DNA of 32,999 bases from Merismopedia glauca CCAP 1448/3 (GCF_003003775.1 NZ_PVWJ01000055.1:1-32999); one strand, 5' to 3'. Numbered from the stretch's first letter, positions 7,338 to 16,000 are shown. Numbers and translations: made by a program. Notes: generated from the sequence alone by a model not told the origin.

Positions 7338-8828
7338 ATGCCTACAACCGCCACAGCACCAGTCAAAACTCAATACGAAGCAATTATCGGTTTAGAAACT
7401 CACTGTCAGTTGAGTACCAATACCAAGATATTCTGCAACTGTTCGACTGAATTTGGTGCGACTCCCAACCAGAATATTTGTCCGGTTTGCGTGGGTTTAC
7501 CTGGCGTGTTACCAGTTCTCAACCAAAAGGTATTAGAATCTGCCGTCAAAGCGGGATTAGCTTTAAATTGCCAAATCGCCCCCTACAGCAAATTTGACCG
7601 CAAGCAGTACTTTTATCCAGATTTACCCAAAAACTATCAAATTTCTCAATATGACTTGCCCATCGCTGAGCATGGCTGGTTAGAAGTAGAAATATTAGAT
7701 GAAGCTGGTAACCCCACCCGCAAGAAAATCGGGATTACTCGTCTGCACATGGAAGAAGATGCGGGAAAATTAGTCCATGCGGGAAGCGACAGGTTATCCG
7801 GTTCCACTCACTCTTTGGTAGACTACAATCGCACGGGGGTTCCCCTGATTGAAATCGTCTCCGAACCAGATATGCGTTCTGGGGTGGAAGCTGCTGAATA
7901 TGCTCAAGAAATCCGCCGCATTATCCGTTATTTGGGTGTAGGCGATGGGAATATGCAAGAAGGTTCCCTGCGCTGCGATGTGAATATTTCTGTCCGTCCA
8001 GTGGGACAAAAAGAGTTTGGCACTAAAGTAGAGATTAAGAACATGAACTCCTTTAGTGCCATTCAACGGGCGATAGATTACGAAATAGAAAGACAGATTG
8101 AAGCTGTAGAAACTGGAGAGGAAATCTTTCAAGAAACTAGGTTGTGGGAAGAAAACAACCAACGCACCATCAGTATGCGGAAAAAAGAAGGTTCTAGTGA
8201 CTATCGCTACTTCCCCGAACCAGATTTAGTCCCCATCGAAGTTCCAGCAGCACAGTTGCTAGAGTTCAAATCCAAACTTCCTGAACTTCCCGCCCAAAAA
8301 CGGGAACGTTACGAAGCCGAACTGGGTTTATCGCCCTATGATACCCGCATTCTCACAGACGATCGCCAAGTCGCTGAATACTTAGAAGCAACCATTGCAG
8401 CTAATGGTAATCCCAAACAGGCAGTCAACTGGATTATGGGAGATATTACTGGCTACCTCCGTAACGAAAAGCTTAATATTTCGGAAATAGCCCTCAAACC
8501 AGAAACCCTAGCGGAACTGATTGAATTAATCGATAAAGGAACAATTAGCGGCAAAATTGCCAAAGATATTCTTCCTGAACTGCTAACTAAAGGTGGATCG
8601 GCTCAAGAACTCGTAGAACGCCAAGGATTGGTGCAAATCTCCGATACTTCAGAAATTGAAAAAATAATTGATGAGGTAATTGCCTCTAGTCCAAAAGAGT
8701 TAGAACAGTACCGTAGTGGTAAAACTAAGTTACTGGGCTTTTTTGTCGGTCAAGTGATGAAGAAAAGTAGCGGACGTGCCGATCCCAAAGTTACCAATCA
8801 AATTTTGGCACAAAAGCTCAATAGTTAA
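7338..8828 (+). CDS. gatB: Aspartyl/glutamyl-tRNA amidotransferase subunit B
   Basis: GatB, the kinase/transamidase subunit of GatCAB. This complex converts Glu-tRNA(Gln) (and Asp-tRNA(Asn)) to the amide form using ammonia from GatA, and is the normal route to Gln-tRNA in cyanobacteria. The 496-aa length is typical. The catalytic cradle occupies residues ~13-300 with the signature IGLETHCQL. Zinc-binding cysteines Cys33, Cys35, Cys48 and Cys51 are in place (FCNCS, ICPVC), with the conserved [17 protein letters not shown] and [10 protein letters not shown] segments. The C-terminal ~150 residues form the helical YqeY-like tail domain that contacts tRNA. The start is ATG 7338; gatA and gatC are not in the window. 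Confidence 0.97.
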   Translation: MPTTATAPVKTQYEAIIGLETHCQLSTNTKIFCNCSTEFGATPNQNICPVCVGLPGVLPVLNQKVLESAVKAGLALNCQIAPYSKFDRKQYFYPDLPKNYQISQYDLPIAEHGWLEVEILDEAGNPTRKKIGITRLHMEEDAGKLVHAGSDRLSGSTHSLVDYNRTGVPLIEIVSEPDMRSGVEAAEYAQEIRRIIRYLGVGDGNMQEGSLRCDVNISVRPVGQKEFGTKVEIKNMNSFSAIQRAIDYEIERQIEAVETGEEIFQETRLWEENNQRTISMRKKEGSSDYRYFPEPDLVPIEVPAAQLLEFKSKLPELPAQKRERYEAELGLSPYDTRILTDDRQVAEYLEATIAANGNPKQAVNWIMGDITGYLRNEKLNISEIALKPETLAELIELIDKGTISGKIAKDILPELLTKGGSAQELVERQGLVQISDTSEIEKIIDEVIASSPKELEQYRSGKTKLLGFFVGQVMKKSSGRADPKVTNQILAQKLNS

Positions 8829-8850
8829 GAGATGCTATGCATCTTTATTT

Positions 8851-8876
8851 GTTGGGTTTCCTGTCGTCAACCCAAC
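8851..8876. repeat. Palindromic repeat GTTGGGTT...AACCCAAC
   Basis: Arms GTTGGGTT (8851-8858) and AACCCAAC (8869-8876) enclose TCCTGTCGTC. Two related copies lie at 13756-13820. Located just after gatB, it may also act as a transcript end. Confidence 0.75.
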
Positions 8877-8946
8877 CTACAATTCTTCTAACCCCCTTCC
8901 CTACGTAGCTTGCTTCCCTGAAGGAGTGGAAAGGGGAATTTCAAAG

Positions 8947-8969
8947 CCTCTCTCCTACAAGGAGAGAGG
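8947..8969. repeat. Hairpin-forming inverted repeat upstream of ALS gene
   Basis: CCTCTCTCC (8947-8955) and GGAGAGAGG (8961-8969) form a perfect 9-bp stem around TACAA. It lies 35 nt before the start of the acetolactate-synthase-like gene. There is no T-run, so termination is uncertain; it resembles a dispersed cyanobacterial palindrome. Confidence 0.6.
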
Positions 8970-9003
8970 TTTGGAGAGAGGTCTTTAAAACTTAGGTAAA
9001 CCC

Positions 9004-10641
9004 ATGAACACCGCCGAACTTTTGGTACGCTGCCTAGAAAATGAAGGAGTACGGTACATTTTTGGACTGCCTGGAGAAGAGAATCTCCACGTTTTAGAAG
9101 CACTCAAGCACTCTTCAATTCAATTTATCACTACCCGCCACGAACAGGGTGCAGCCTTTATGGCAGATGTCTACGGACGTTTGACAGGGAAAGCTGGCGT
9201 ATGTCTGTCTACCCTAGGTCCAGGGGCGACTAATCTGATGACTGGGGTGGCTGATGCTAATCTAGATGGTGCGCCCTTAGTTGCGATTACGGGGCAAGTG
9301 GGAACCGATAGGATGCATATTGAATCCCACCAATATTTAGATTTAGTAGCGATGTTTGCTCCGGTTACCAAGTGGAACAAACAAATAGTCCGCCCAAGTA
9401 TTGCGCCAGAATTAGTACGTAAAGCCTTTAAAATTGCTCAAAGTGAGAAGCCAGGAGCAGTACACATCGATTTACCTGAAAATATCGCCGCAATGGCAGC
9501 CCTGGGCGATCCTCTGAGTAAGGGAGATTTGGAAAAAACTTACGCTTCTTTCAACAGTATTGAACACGCAGCCAAGCTGATTGCTGAAGCTAAGAATCCT
9601 TTGATTTTAGTAGGAAATGGAGCCATCCGCGATCGCGCAAGTGTTGCTTTGACAGATTTTGCCACCCAGCTAAATATTCCCGTAGCTAACACTTTTATGG
9701 GAAAAGGCGTAATCCCTTACACCCATCCTCTGGCTTTATGGGCAGTGGGGTTGCAACTGAGAGATTATATTAATTGTGGATTCGATCGCACCGATTTAGT
9801 CATTGCGATCGGCTACGATTTGATTGAATATTCTCCCAAACGCTGGAATCCTGATGGCAAGATTCCCATAGTTCACATTGCAACTACTCACGCCGAAATT
9901 GATAGTAGCTACATTCCTGTAGCTGAAGTTGTGGGAGATATTTCTGATTCCTTGGCAGAAATCTTAAAACGAACCAGTAGAGAAGGGAAATCAGATGCCT
10001 ACGCTTTGGAACTGCGAGATGACATTCGCGCAGATTACGAACAGTATGCCAATGATGAAGGGTTTCCGATTAAACCCCAAAAACTAATTTACGACTTGCG
10101 CCAAGTCATGGGAGCAGAAGATATCGTCATTTGCGATGTCGGCGCGCATAAAATGTGGATGGCGAGACATTATCATTGCGATCGCCCCAATACTTGTATT
10201 ATTTCTAATGGGTTTGCCGCGATGGGAATAGCTTTACCAGGTGCGATCGCGGCTAAGCTAGTCTCTCCCCAACAAAAGGTAGTTGCAGTGACGGGAGATG
10301 GCGGATTTATGATGAATTGCCAAGAATTAGAGACTGCTTTAAGGATTGGTACGCCTTTTGTCACCATTATTTTTAACGATGGCGGTTATGGATTGATTGG
10401 GTGGAAGCAACACAACCAAATGGGCGAAGAGTCTTTTGTGAAGTTTGGCAATCCAGATTTTGTTAAATTTGCGGAAAGTATGGGGTTAAAAGGTTATCGA
10501 GTGACTTCTACTCAAGACTTTATTCCTACTTTGAAAACTGCTTTAGAACAATCAGTTCCAGCAGTGATTGATTGCCCCATAGATTATCAAGAAAACATCC
10601 GTTTTACCCAAAAATCTGGGGATTTAAGTTGCATAATCTAG
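9004..10641 (+). CDS. Acetolactate synthase large subunit-like TPP enzyme
   Basis: A 545-aa thiamine-diphosphate enzyme of the acetohydroxyacid synthase family, which condenses two pyruvates (or pyruvate and 2-oxobutyrate) as the first step of branched-chain amino acid synthesis. The N-terminal pyrimidine-binding domain has the catalytic glutamate Glu47 (TTRHEQGAAFMAD). A central domain follows, and the C-terminal domain carries the TPP/Mg motif starting GDGGFMMNCQELE and ending NDGGYG (~430-460). It is somewhat shorter than the ~600-aa classical cyanobacterial AHAS, and no regulatory small subunit is adjacent. It could be the biosynthetic enzyme, a second paralogue or a related decarboxylase, so no symbol is given. 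The start ATG lies after a repeat-rich 175-nt gap from gatB. Confidence 0.85.
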   Translation: MNTAELLVRCLENEGVRYIFGLPGEENLHVLEALKHSSIQFITTRHEQGAAFMADVYGRLTGKAGVCLSTLGPGATNLMTGVADANLDGAPLVAITGQVGTDRMHIESHQYLDLVAMFAPVTKWNKQIVRPSIAPELVRKAFKIAQSEKPGAVHIDLPENIAAMAALGDPLSKGDLEKTYASFNSIEHAAKLIAEAKNPLILVGNGAIRDRASVALTDFATQLNIPVANTFMGKGVIPYTHPLALWAVGLQLRDYINCGFDRTDLVIAIGYDLIEYSPKRWNPDGKIPIVHIATTHAEIDSSYIPVAEVVGDISDSLAEILKRTSREGKSDAYALELRDDIRADYEQYANDEGFPIKPQKLIYDLRQVMGAEDIVICDVGAHKMWMARHYHCDRPNTCIISNGFAAMGIALPGAIAAKLVSPQQKVVAVTGDGGFMMNCQELETALRIGTPFVTIIFNDGGYGLIGWKQHNQMGEESFVKFGNPDFVKFAESMGLKGYRVTSTQDFIPTLKTALEQSVPAVIDCPIDYQENIRFTQKSGDLSCII

Positions 10642-10687
10642 TTGTGTTCTTCAAGTAGAAGTGGCGGATTCCTGTTTCACTATAAGA

Positions 10688-12511
10688 TTAAAAGTTACCG
10701 AAATTAGCGATCGCCTGCTGCACCTTATCGATGACTTCAGATGCAGGTATTGCCCCTAATTCGCCAGAGGCGCGGGTGCGGATGCTGAGGGAGTTAGATT
10801 CTACCTCTTTAGCACCTACAACCCCCATGACGGGGATTTTCTCTTTCTCAGCATTGCGGATTTGTTTACCCAGACGCTCATTGCTGGTATCAACTTCAGC
10901 GCGAATGCCGAGCGATCGCATTTTTGCTACTACTTCTAAAGCATAAGCCAAATATTCGTCTCCCACTGGCAATAATCTCACCTGAATCGGCGCTAACCAC
11001 AAGGGGAAGTCTCCCACATACTCTTCAATCAAAATCCCAATCAATCGCTCTAAAGAGCCAAACGGCGCGCGGTGAATCATCACGGGGCGTTGACGGAAGC
11101 CATCTTCTCCCACATACTCTAATTCAAACCGTTCTGGTAAAATATAGTCTACCTGGACTGTACCCAGTTGCCATTCTCTTTCTAAAGCATCTTGGAAGAT
11201 AAAATCTAATTTAGGACCATAAAACGCCGCTTCACCAATCCCTTCAAAGTGATCCATCCCCAAGGTTTCTACAGCGTGGCGAATCGCTCCTTGAGCTTTC
11301 TCCCAAGCTTCATCGGAACCGATATACTTATCAGAATCTGGATCGCGGAAACTCAATCTAGCTTTGAATTTCTTCAGTTGTAAACTCTTAAACACTGTCA
11401 AAATCAAATCCACTACGCTGAGAAATTCGCTCTCTAGCTGATCTGGAGTCACAAAAAGGTGAGAATCATCGACTGTAAAACCCCTTACCCTGGTTAATCC
11501 CCCTAATTCTCCCGATTGCTCGTAGCGGTAAACTGTCCCAAACTCTGCCAACCGCATCGGTAATTCCCGATAGGAACGCAACTGACTTTGATAGATTTGA
11601 ATGTGGAAAGGGCAGTTCATCGGCTTCATGACAAAGCCTTGCTCTAATTTCGCTGCTTCCTCATCTTCCGCCATTAAGGGGAACATATCTTCTTTATATT
11701 TCTGCCAGTGTCCAGATATTTTAAATAAATCGACTCTAGCAATATGAGGAGTTACTACTGGCAAGTAACCCCGCTTTATTTGCTCTTGTTTCAGGAAATC
11801 TTCTAAAATAGAGCGTAAAATTGTGCCTTTAGGAGTCCACAACGGTAAACCAGGACCCACAGGATCGGAAAAGATAAATAATCCTAATTCCTTCCCTAAG
11901 CGCCTGTGATCTCGTTTTAAGGCTTCTTCTTTACGGCGCTTATACTCTGCTAGCTGTTCTGGATTTTCCCACGCTGTACCGTAAATTCTCTGTAACTGAG
12001 CGCGGTTTTCATCTCCCCTCCAGTAAGCACCAGCTAAGCTTTCTAATTCAATGGCTTTGGGGTTCAATTCGCTAGTATTTTCGACATGAGGACCAGCGCA
12101 CAAATCCCACCATTGATCTCCTAAATGATAGATGGTGATTGGCTCGGTTAAACCTGCTAATATTTCGAGTTTGTATGGCTCATTAATCGCGTTAATTCGT
12201 CTTTCTGCTTCTTCTCGGCTGACTTCTTCGCGAATTACTGGTAATTTACGGTTAATTATCTTCACCATCTCTTTATAGATGGCTTTCAGGTCTTTTTCGC
12301 TAAATGGTTCTGGACTGTCGAAATCGTAATAAAATCCCTGCTCGATCCAAGGACCTATGGTAACCTGGGCTTTAGGAAATAGCTTTTGCACCGCCATCGC
12401 CATGACGTGAGAAGTCGTATGGCGAATCTTTTTCAAGGTTTCCGATTCGCTGGTGCGGGGTAAGTGAATTGCTTTTTGGGGTTGGAGATCGGAATTTTCT
12501 ATGGCGAGCAT
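10688..12511 (-). CDS. thrS: Threonyl-tRNA synthetase
   Basis: Class II aminoacyl-tRNA synthetase that charges tRNA(Thr). About 607 aa from ATG 12511 (MLAIENSDL...); a TTG at 12544 would add 11 residues but lacks support. The protein begins almost at the editing domain (HTTSHVMAM with the HxxxH metal motif, later LCAGPH), so the N-terminal TGS domain of E. coli ThrRS is absent or vestigial, as in other cyanobacteria. The catalytic core has the zinc-cysteine motif KPMNCPFHIQ, motif 2 around FGTVYRYEQSGELGGL, and motif 3 HRAPFGSLERLIGIL. The C-terminal ~100 residues are the anticodon-binding domain. It is convergent with the acetolactate-synthase gene, 46 nt apart. Confidence 0.96.
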   Translation of the reverse strand: MLAIENSDLQPQKAIHLPRTSESETLKKIRHTTSHVMAMAVQKLFPKAQVTIGPWIEQGFYYDFDSPEPFSEKDLKAIYKEMVKIINRKLPVIREEVSREEAERRINAINEPYKLEILAGLTEPITIYHLGDQWWDLCAGPHVENTSELNPKAIELESLAGAYWRGDENRAQLQRIYGTAWENPEQLAEYKRRKEEALKRDHRRLGKELGLFIFSDPVGPGLPLWTPKGTILRSILEDFLKQEQIKRGYLPVVTPHIARVDLFKISGHWQKYKEDMFPLMAEDEEAAKLEQGFVMKPMNCPFHIQIYQSQLRSYRELPMRLAEFGTVYRYEQSGELGGLTRVRGFTVDDSHLFVTPDQLESEFLSVVDLILTVFKSLQLKKFKARLSFRDPDSDKYIGSDEAWEKAQGAIRHAVETLGMDHFEGIGEAAFYGPKLDFIFQDALEREWQLGTVQVDYILPERFELEYVGEDGFRQRPVMIHRAPFGSLERLIGILIEEYVGDFPLWLAPIQVRLLPVGDEYLAYALEVVAKMRSLGIRAEVDTSNERLGKQIRNAEKEKIPVMGVVGAKEVESNSLSIRTRASGELGAIPASEVIDKVQQAIANFGNF

Positions 12512-12572
12512 GGCTGATGAAATAATAATGATGGGGGAAAGCAATTACTTTGTGTCTTAAGTTAGGTAGGCA

Positions 12573-12695
12573 AAATTAATTGTATAAGTTGGTTTTGGGC
12601 ACGGGGCATAGGGCATGGCGGTAGGCTTAAGTGTCGGAGGAAACCTCCGACACCGCCTACCTTGGGCATAGGAATCGGAAATATACAATTAATTT
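12573..12695. repeat. MITE-like element with 14-bp inverted ends
   Basis: Perfect 14-bp inverted repeats, AAATTAATTGTATA at 12573-12586 and its complement at 12682-12695, flank a 95-nt core. The core contains a long hairpin (12620-12661: GGTAGGC...GCCTACC outside, GTGTCGGAGG/CCTCCGACAC inside with an AAA loop). No coding frame is seen. It lies upstream of thrS, so it may be part of the thrS leader or a miniature transposable element. Confidence 0.5.
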
Positions 12696-12768
12696 CGTTG
12701 AGGTACTTATAGTGTATCTTCAGTAGAATCTACCTGATCCTACAGGTTTCTCGATTCTAATTCCTATT

Positions 12769-12951
12769 TTACAATTCGAGTTGGCTTTGAATGTCTTGGG
12801 CAGCGTTGAGTATTCTGACAATTTCTACAGCATCACTTTGAATGCGGTCAAAAATTAAGATTTTATTGAATCCTTTAACGTGCCATTGTCGCAGATTTTG
12901 TCAGCGATCTGGTTGAGCAGATGAGAAGAAAGAATCGATCTTGGATAAATG
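12769..12951 (-). pseudogene. Remnant of RelE/ParE-family toxin
   Basis: Minus-strand translation gives the C-terminal part of a RelE/ParE-type toxin: LRQWHVKGFNKILIFDRI followed by DAVEIVRILNAAQDIQS and a stop at 12769. The VKGF..LIFDRI..D.VEIVRIL pattern is the terminal beta-sheet of this family. An in-frame TGA (12901-12903, complement) splits it from a short upstream stretch that ends at another stop. There is no start codon and no antitoxin gene next to it, so this is a decayed toxin-antitoxin locus. Confidence 0.65.
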
Positions 12952-13009
12952 TTAAGAAATATAAATAACGTTAAGATAATGATGTAAATTAAAATTGGGC
13001 TTTAATATA

Positions 13010-13333
13010 ATGACTAATTTTCGACTGCCAGAACCAGAGTTGCTCAAAACCATACTCAAACCATTATTAGAAGATTTTCAATATTGGCTAGGGAGATCTA
13101 GAAATCTGTTGGAGACGGAAACAATTTCCTTCCTCACCCCCGAAGAGCAATCTCATCTTTTAGAAAGAGTCAAACAAGCTCAACAAGAAGTTAGTGCCGC
13201 GCAAATGCTATTTAATGCCACCGATGGTCAAGTCGGGATAGAAACAGCTAGTATGATACCTTGGCATCAACTAATTGCTGAATGTTGGCAAGTTTCGATG
13301 CGCTGGCGCACCGAGCAATCTCGGAGCCTATAA
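13010..13333 (+). CDS. DUF2605 domain protein
   Basis: A 107-aa protein starting at ATG 13010 (MTNFRLPEPELLKTILKPL); an upstream TTG at 12995 would add five residues and is less likely. The whole length matches what I know of DUF2605, a family confined to cyanobacteria: LLKTILKPLLEDFQYWLGRS, then a helical EEQSHLLERVKQAQQEVSAA and a C-terminal PWHQLIAECW. It looks cytoplasmic and all-helical. It is followed 53 nt later by a DUF2973 gene, the usual partner, which suggests a conserved operon of unknown role. Confidence 0.8.
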   Translation: MTNFRLPEPELLKTILKPLLEDFQYWLGRSRNLLETETISFLTPEEQSHLLERVKQAQQEVSAAQMLFNATDGQVGIETASMIPWHQLIAECWQVSMRWRTEQSRSL

Positions 13334-13368
13334 AAAGGCCCTTCACCACTACCACCCTTAACTGACCT

Positions 13369-13376
13369 GGAGGAGG
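13369..13376 (+). promoter_or_regulatory. Shine-Dalgarno that decides the DUF2973 start
   Basis: GGAGGAGG (13369-13376) lies 1 nt from ATG 13378, too close for initiation there, but 10 nt from ATG 13387, favouring the second start. Confidence 0.6.
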
Positions 13377-13386
13377 AATGCCTGTT

Positions 13387-13701
13387 ATGCTACATCTACT
13401 TTATATCGTAGTTTTCGCTATTTTAGCCGTGCTGGCTGTGGTCAATTTAGTGCGTAATCTAGTCACGTTGAGTGTAGACGCTCAACGTCATTATGCTCCT
13501 AGAAGTACATCTTCAGGGATGACAGGGATGTACCCATCTCGCCTTGTACCTCATCCAGAATTGTTAGACGATACTGGCAATTTAATTAATGAGCCATTGT
13601 TAGTCATGCGTTCAATAGATATTGAAGATGCTCGTCAGCAATTAGACTCTCTATATAATTCTTCTCCTAGTAGAACTGAAGATTCTCAAGAAGAAGGCTA
13701 A
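13387..13701 (+). CDS. DUF2973 domain protein
   Basis: A 104-aa protein from ATG 13387 (107 aa from ATG 13378). An N-terminal membrane helix (MLHLLYIVVFAILAVLAVVN) is followed by a cytoplasmic tail with the family's conserved HPELLDDTGNLINEPLLVMR segment and a C-terminal DARQQLDSLYNSSP. DUF2973 is a cyanobacterial family of unknown function, commonly next to DUF2605 as here. The strong GGAGGAGG upstream is best spaced for the second methionine. Confidence 0.8.
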   Translation: MLHLLYIVVFAILAVLAVVNLVRNLVTLSVDAQRHYAPRSTSSGMTGMYPSRLVPHPELLDDTGNLINEPLLVMRSIDIEDARQQLDSLYNSSPSRTEDSQEEG

Positions 13702-13755
13702 TAGTGCGAGATGTTGGTTATTTTCGCCGCAGCAGAAAATATTGAACGATTGGCT

Positions 13756-13820
13756 GTTGGGTTTCCTGTCGTCAACCTAGATTGGGTGTTGGGTTTCTAT
13801 CGTCCTATCGTCAACCCAAG
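13756..13820. repeat. Two adjacent copies of the GTTGGGTTTC repeat
   Basis: GTTGGGTTTCCTGTCGTCAACC (in part) at 13756-13777 and a longer variant at 13788-13820 ending CGTCAACCCAAG. Both relate to the palindrome at 8851-8876. They occupy the space just upstream of the ABC exporter start. Confidence 0.75.
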
Positions 13821-13838
13821 CTACGGTTCTAATCGATT

Positions 13839-15467
13839 ATGAATTTGATTTGGCTACTTTTAAAGGCTTCTTGGATCAATGTAGCCATCGCCAGTTTTAC
13901 AGGTTTAATTAGTGGTGCTTGTAGTGCTAGACTCATTGCTTTAATCAATAATGCTCTGAATGAAACGAATACGCCATCAATTACCTTAGTTAGAAGTTTT
14001 ATCTTATTAGCTTTAGTCGGTTTGGTGACTAGTGTAATTTCCCAAATACTCCTCATCCGTCTGTCCGAAAATACCATGTTCAATTTGCGGATGCGTTTGA
14101 GTAAATGGATTTTGGCTTCTCCTTTGCGTCATCTCGAAGAATTGGGTGCTAATCGGCTTTTAGCTACTTTAACTGATGACGTGCAATCAGTTTCTAGTAC
14201 TGTTTTTGTTATTCCCACTTTTTGTATCGATATTGCGATTATTTTAGGATGTTTAATTTATTTAGGTTGGCTCTCTAAAATAGTATTTCTGCTGACCTTT
14301 TTGTTTATGGTGGTAGCAATCTTCAGTGTTCAAATCTTTTTAAACATAGCCAGAAAATATTTAGCAGTAGCGCGGGAAGAGCAAGACAATTTATTCAAAC
14401 ATTTTCGCTCCCTAACTGAAGGAATTAAGGAGTTAAAAATTAATGCGGATAGACAAGCAGATTTTTTAAACTCTGAGTTTAAACCAACTGCTATATCTTA
14501 TCGAGATTATAGTATCAGTAGTTTAAATACTCTTAGTCTAGCGTTTGGATGGGGACAAATCCTGATTTTCACAATTATTGGATTATTATTATTTCTAGTT
14601 CCTAATAACTTTGACATTAGTAAGCCAGTTCTATCTGGATATATATTAACTATTATTTATTTAGTTCAACCATTTACCGATATATTGAGACTTTTACCTA
14701 ACTTGAATCGAGCGGCTGTAGCACTGAATAAAATCGATACTTTAGGTTTATCTTTGGCAGCAAATTTAGAAGCTAATTCTGCATCTATCACTCCTAAAAT
14801 AACAGATTGGCAGGAGTGGAAGTTAAGCGGTGTCACCCATCAATATCGCGGAGAACAAGCAGACCATCGTTTTATTTTAGGTCCTATCGATCTAAGTTTT
14901 GTTCCAGGAGAGTTAGTTTTTATTGTCGGTGGAAATGGCAGTGGCAAATCTACTTTAGCTAAACTATTAGTAGGTTTATACATCCCAGAATCTGGTAATA
15001 TTTATTTAGATGATAGAGAAATCAGCGATCGCAATCGAGATTGGTATCGTCAACATTTTTCCGTGGTTTTCTATGACTTCTATTTATTTGAAAGACTGTT
15101 GGGAGTCAGTCACCACAATCTAGATACTCAAGCTCAAGCATATTTAACCAAGCTACAATTAGAGAACAAAGTGACTGTCAAAGAAGGGACTCTTTCGTCT
15201 ATAGCTTTATCTCAAGGACAGCGCAAACGTTTAGCTTTACTAACGGCTTATTTAGAAGAAAGACCGATCTACTTATTTGATGAGTGGGCATCAGACCAAG
15301 ATCCATTCTTCAAAGAGGTATTTTACCAGCAATTGCTGCCAGATTTAAAACAAAGAGGTAAAACCGTGATTGTGATTAGTCATGACGATCGCTATTTTCA
15401 TTTAGGCGATCGCCTGATCAAATTAGATTACGGTAAAATTGAATACAATCGATTGATTAACAAATAA
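13839..15467 (+). CDS. Cyclic-peptide-type ABC exporter (fused TMD-NBD)
   Basis: A 542-aa half-transporter with an N-terminal transmembrane domain (hydrophobic helices ~15-35, 52-75, 122-145, 147-170, 238-256 and 265-283) and a C-terminal ATPase domain. The ATPase has Walker A GGNGSGKST (364-372), signature LSQGQ (457-461), Walker B IYLFDEW (477-483) and switch His515. The short linker and the degenerate DEW..DQDP in place of DEPT..D match the SyrD/PvdE/YojI group, which exports siderophore intermediates, lipopeptides or microcin-like peptides. No peptide-synthetase or precursor-peptide gene is visible nearby, so the cargo is unknown. The start ATG 13839 lacks a clear Shine-Dalgarno and is preceded by dispersed repeats. 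Confidence 0.88.
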   Translation: MNLIWLLLKASWINVAIASFTGLISGACSARLIALINNALNETNTPSITLVRSFILLALVGLVTSVISQILLIRLSENTMFNLRMRLSKWILASPLRHLEELGANRLLATLTDDVQSVSSTVFVIPTFCIDIAIILGCLIYLGWLSKIVFLLTFLFMVVAIFSVQIFLNIARKYLAVAREEQDNLFKHFRSLTEGIKELKINADRQADFLNSEFKPTAISYRDYSISSLNTLSLAFGWGQILIFTIIGLLLFLVPNNFDISKPVLSGYILTIIYLVQPFTDILRLLPNLNRAAVALNKIDTLGLSLAANLEANSASITPKITDWQEWKLSGVTHQYRGEQADHRFILGPIDLSFVPGELVFIVGGNGSGKSTLAKLLVGLYIPESGNIYLDDREISDRNRDWYRQHFSVVFYDFYLFERLLGVSHHNLDTQAQAYLTKLQLENKVTVKEGTLSSIALSQGQRKRLALLTAYLEERPIYLFDEWASDQDPFFKEVFYQQLLPDLKQRGKTVIVISHDDRYFHLGDRLIKLDYGKIEYNRLINK

Positions 15468-15597
15468 ATATTACATTCTCACATTTCACCCACAGAAGTG
15501 CATCAGTAATCCCACGGATTTATCATCACTGAAATAATTTCAAAATTCCGAAGTTCCACCCAAGCACTAACTATCACCAGTCCATTACTATAAGAGA

Positions 15598-15715
15598 CAT
15601 AGATGGGGTGCTAAGAGAAACGCAAGGGGTTCTACAAAAATTTTTTAAATCTCTTTAAATGCTTTTATCACTAACAATATTTGGGGGTGGAAGGGGTTCC
15701 TCCCCCCATTTTTTT
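15598..15715 (+). ncRNA. Candidate small RNA, copy 1
   Basis: A -10-like TACTAT (15586-15591) would start a transcript of ~118 nt ending at a strong intrinsic terminator (15683-15715). Inside, AAGAGA (15613-15618) can pair with TCTCTT (15650-15655). There is no conserved reading frame, and the -35 box is not recognisable. Inferred only from promoter-like and terminator signals and from duplication of the whole unit. Confidence 0.4.
15683..15715 (+). terminator. Intrinsic terminator, repeat copy 1
   Basis: The stem GGGGGTGGAA/TTCCTCCCCC has one T-T mismatch and a GGGG loop, followed by A and seven T (15709-15715). It is a strong rho-independent terminator on the plus strand. Confidence 0.8.
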
Positions 15716-15842
15716 GGGATTTAATATAGCAGATTTAACCATAGTTTATCAGTAATCTCACGGATTTACCATCACTGAAATAATTTCAAAATTCCGAAGT
15801 TCCACCCAAGCGCTAACTATCACTAGTCTATTACTATAAGAG

Positions 15843-15960
15843 ACATAGATGGGGTGCTAAGAGAAACGCAAGGGGTTCTACAAAAATTTAAAAATCTCTT
15901 TAAATGCTTTTATCACTAACAATATTTGGGGGTGGAAGGGGTTCCTCCCCCCATTTTTTT
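15843..15960 (+). ncRNA. Candidate small RNA, copy 2
   Basis: Equivalent to the candidate in copy 1, with the same -10-like box (15832-15837) and terminator (15928-15960). The changes relative to copy 1 fall mainly upstream of the putative start and in the loop-side A/T tract, as expected if the transcript ends are under selection. Confidence 0.4.
15928..15960 (+). terminator. Intrinsic terminator, repeat copy 2
   Basis: Same GC-rich stem-loop as copy 1, followed by seven T (15954-15960). Confidence 0.8.
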
Positions 15961-16000
15961 GCTTATACTAAATCCTGTTTTAAAATACTCTTTATTTTTT

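Larger units (their letters stand above)
15502..15715 (+). repeat. 214-bp direct repeat, copy 1
   Basis: Nearly identical to 15748-15960: about five substitutions plus a difference in the A/T tract near 15641-15653. The copies are separated by 32 nt of unrelated sequence. The conserved content includes a TACTATAAG box (15586-15594) and a terminator at the end. Confidence 0.93.
15748..15960 (+). repeat. 214-bp direct repeat, copy 2
   Basis: Second copy of the unit at 15502-15715, in the same orientation and about 96% identical by eye. All recognisable signals (TACTATAAG box, internal AAGAGA/TCTCTT, terminator) are kept. Confidence 0.93.

Noticed and set aside
8776-8988. Plus-strand open frame overlapping the end of gatB
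   Set aside because: It is in another frame of gatB and continues through palindromic repeats; not a gene.
10924-11202. Plus-strand open frame of 92 codons
   Set aside because: Entirely antisense to the catalytic and anticodon-binding part of thrS, with no independent signals.
12512-12544. TTG start extending thrS by 11 residues
   Set aside because: The extension (LSPIIIISSA) is hydrophobic and unlike ThrRS N-termini; ATG 12511 is preferred.
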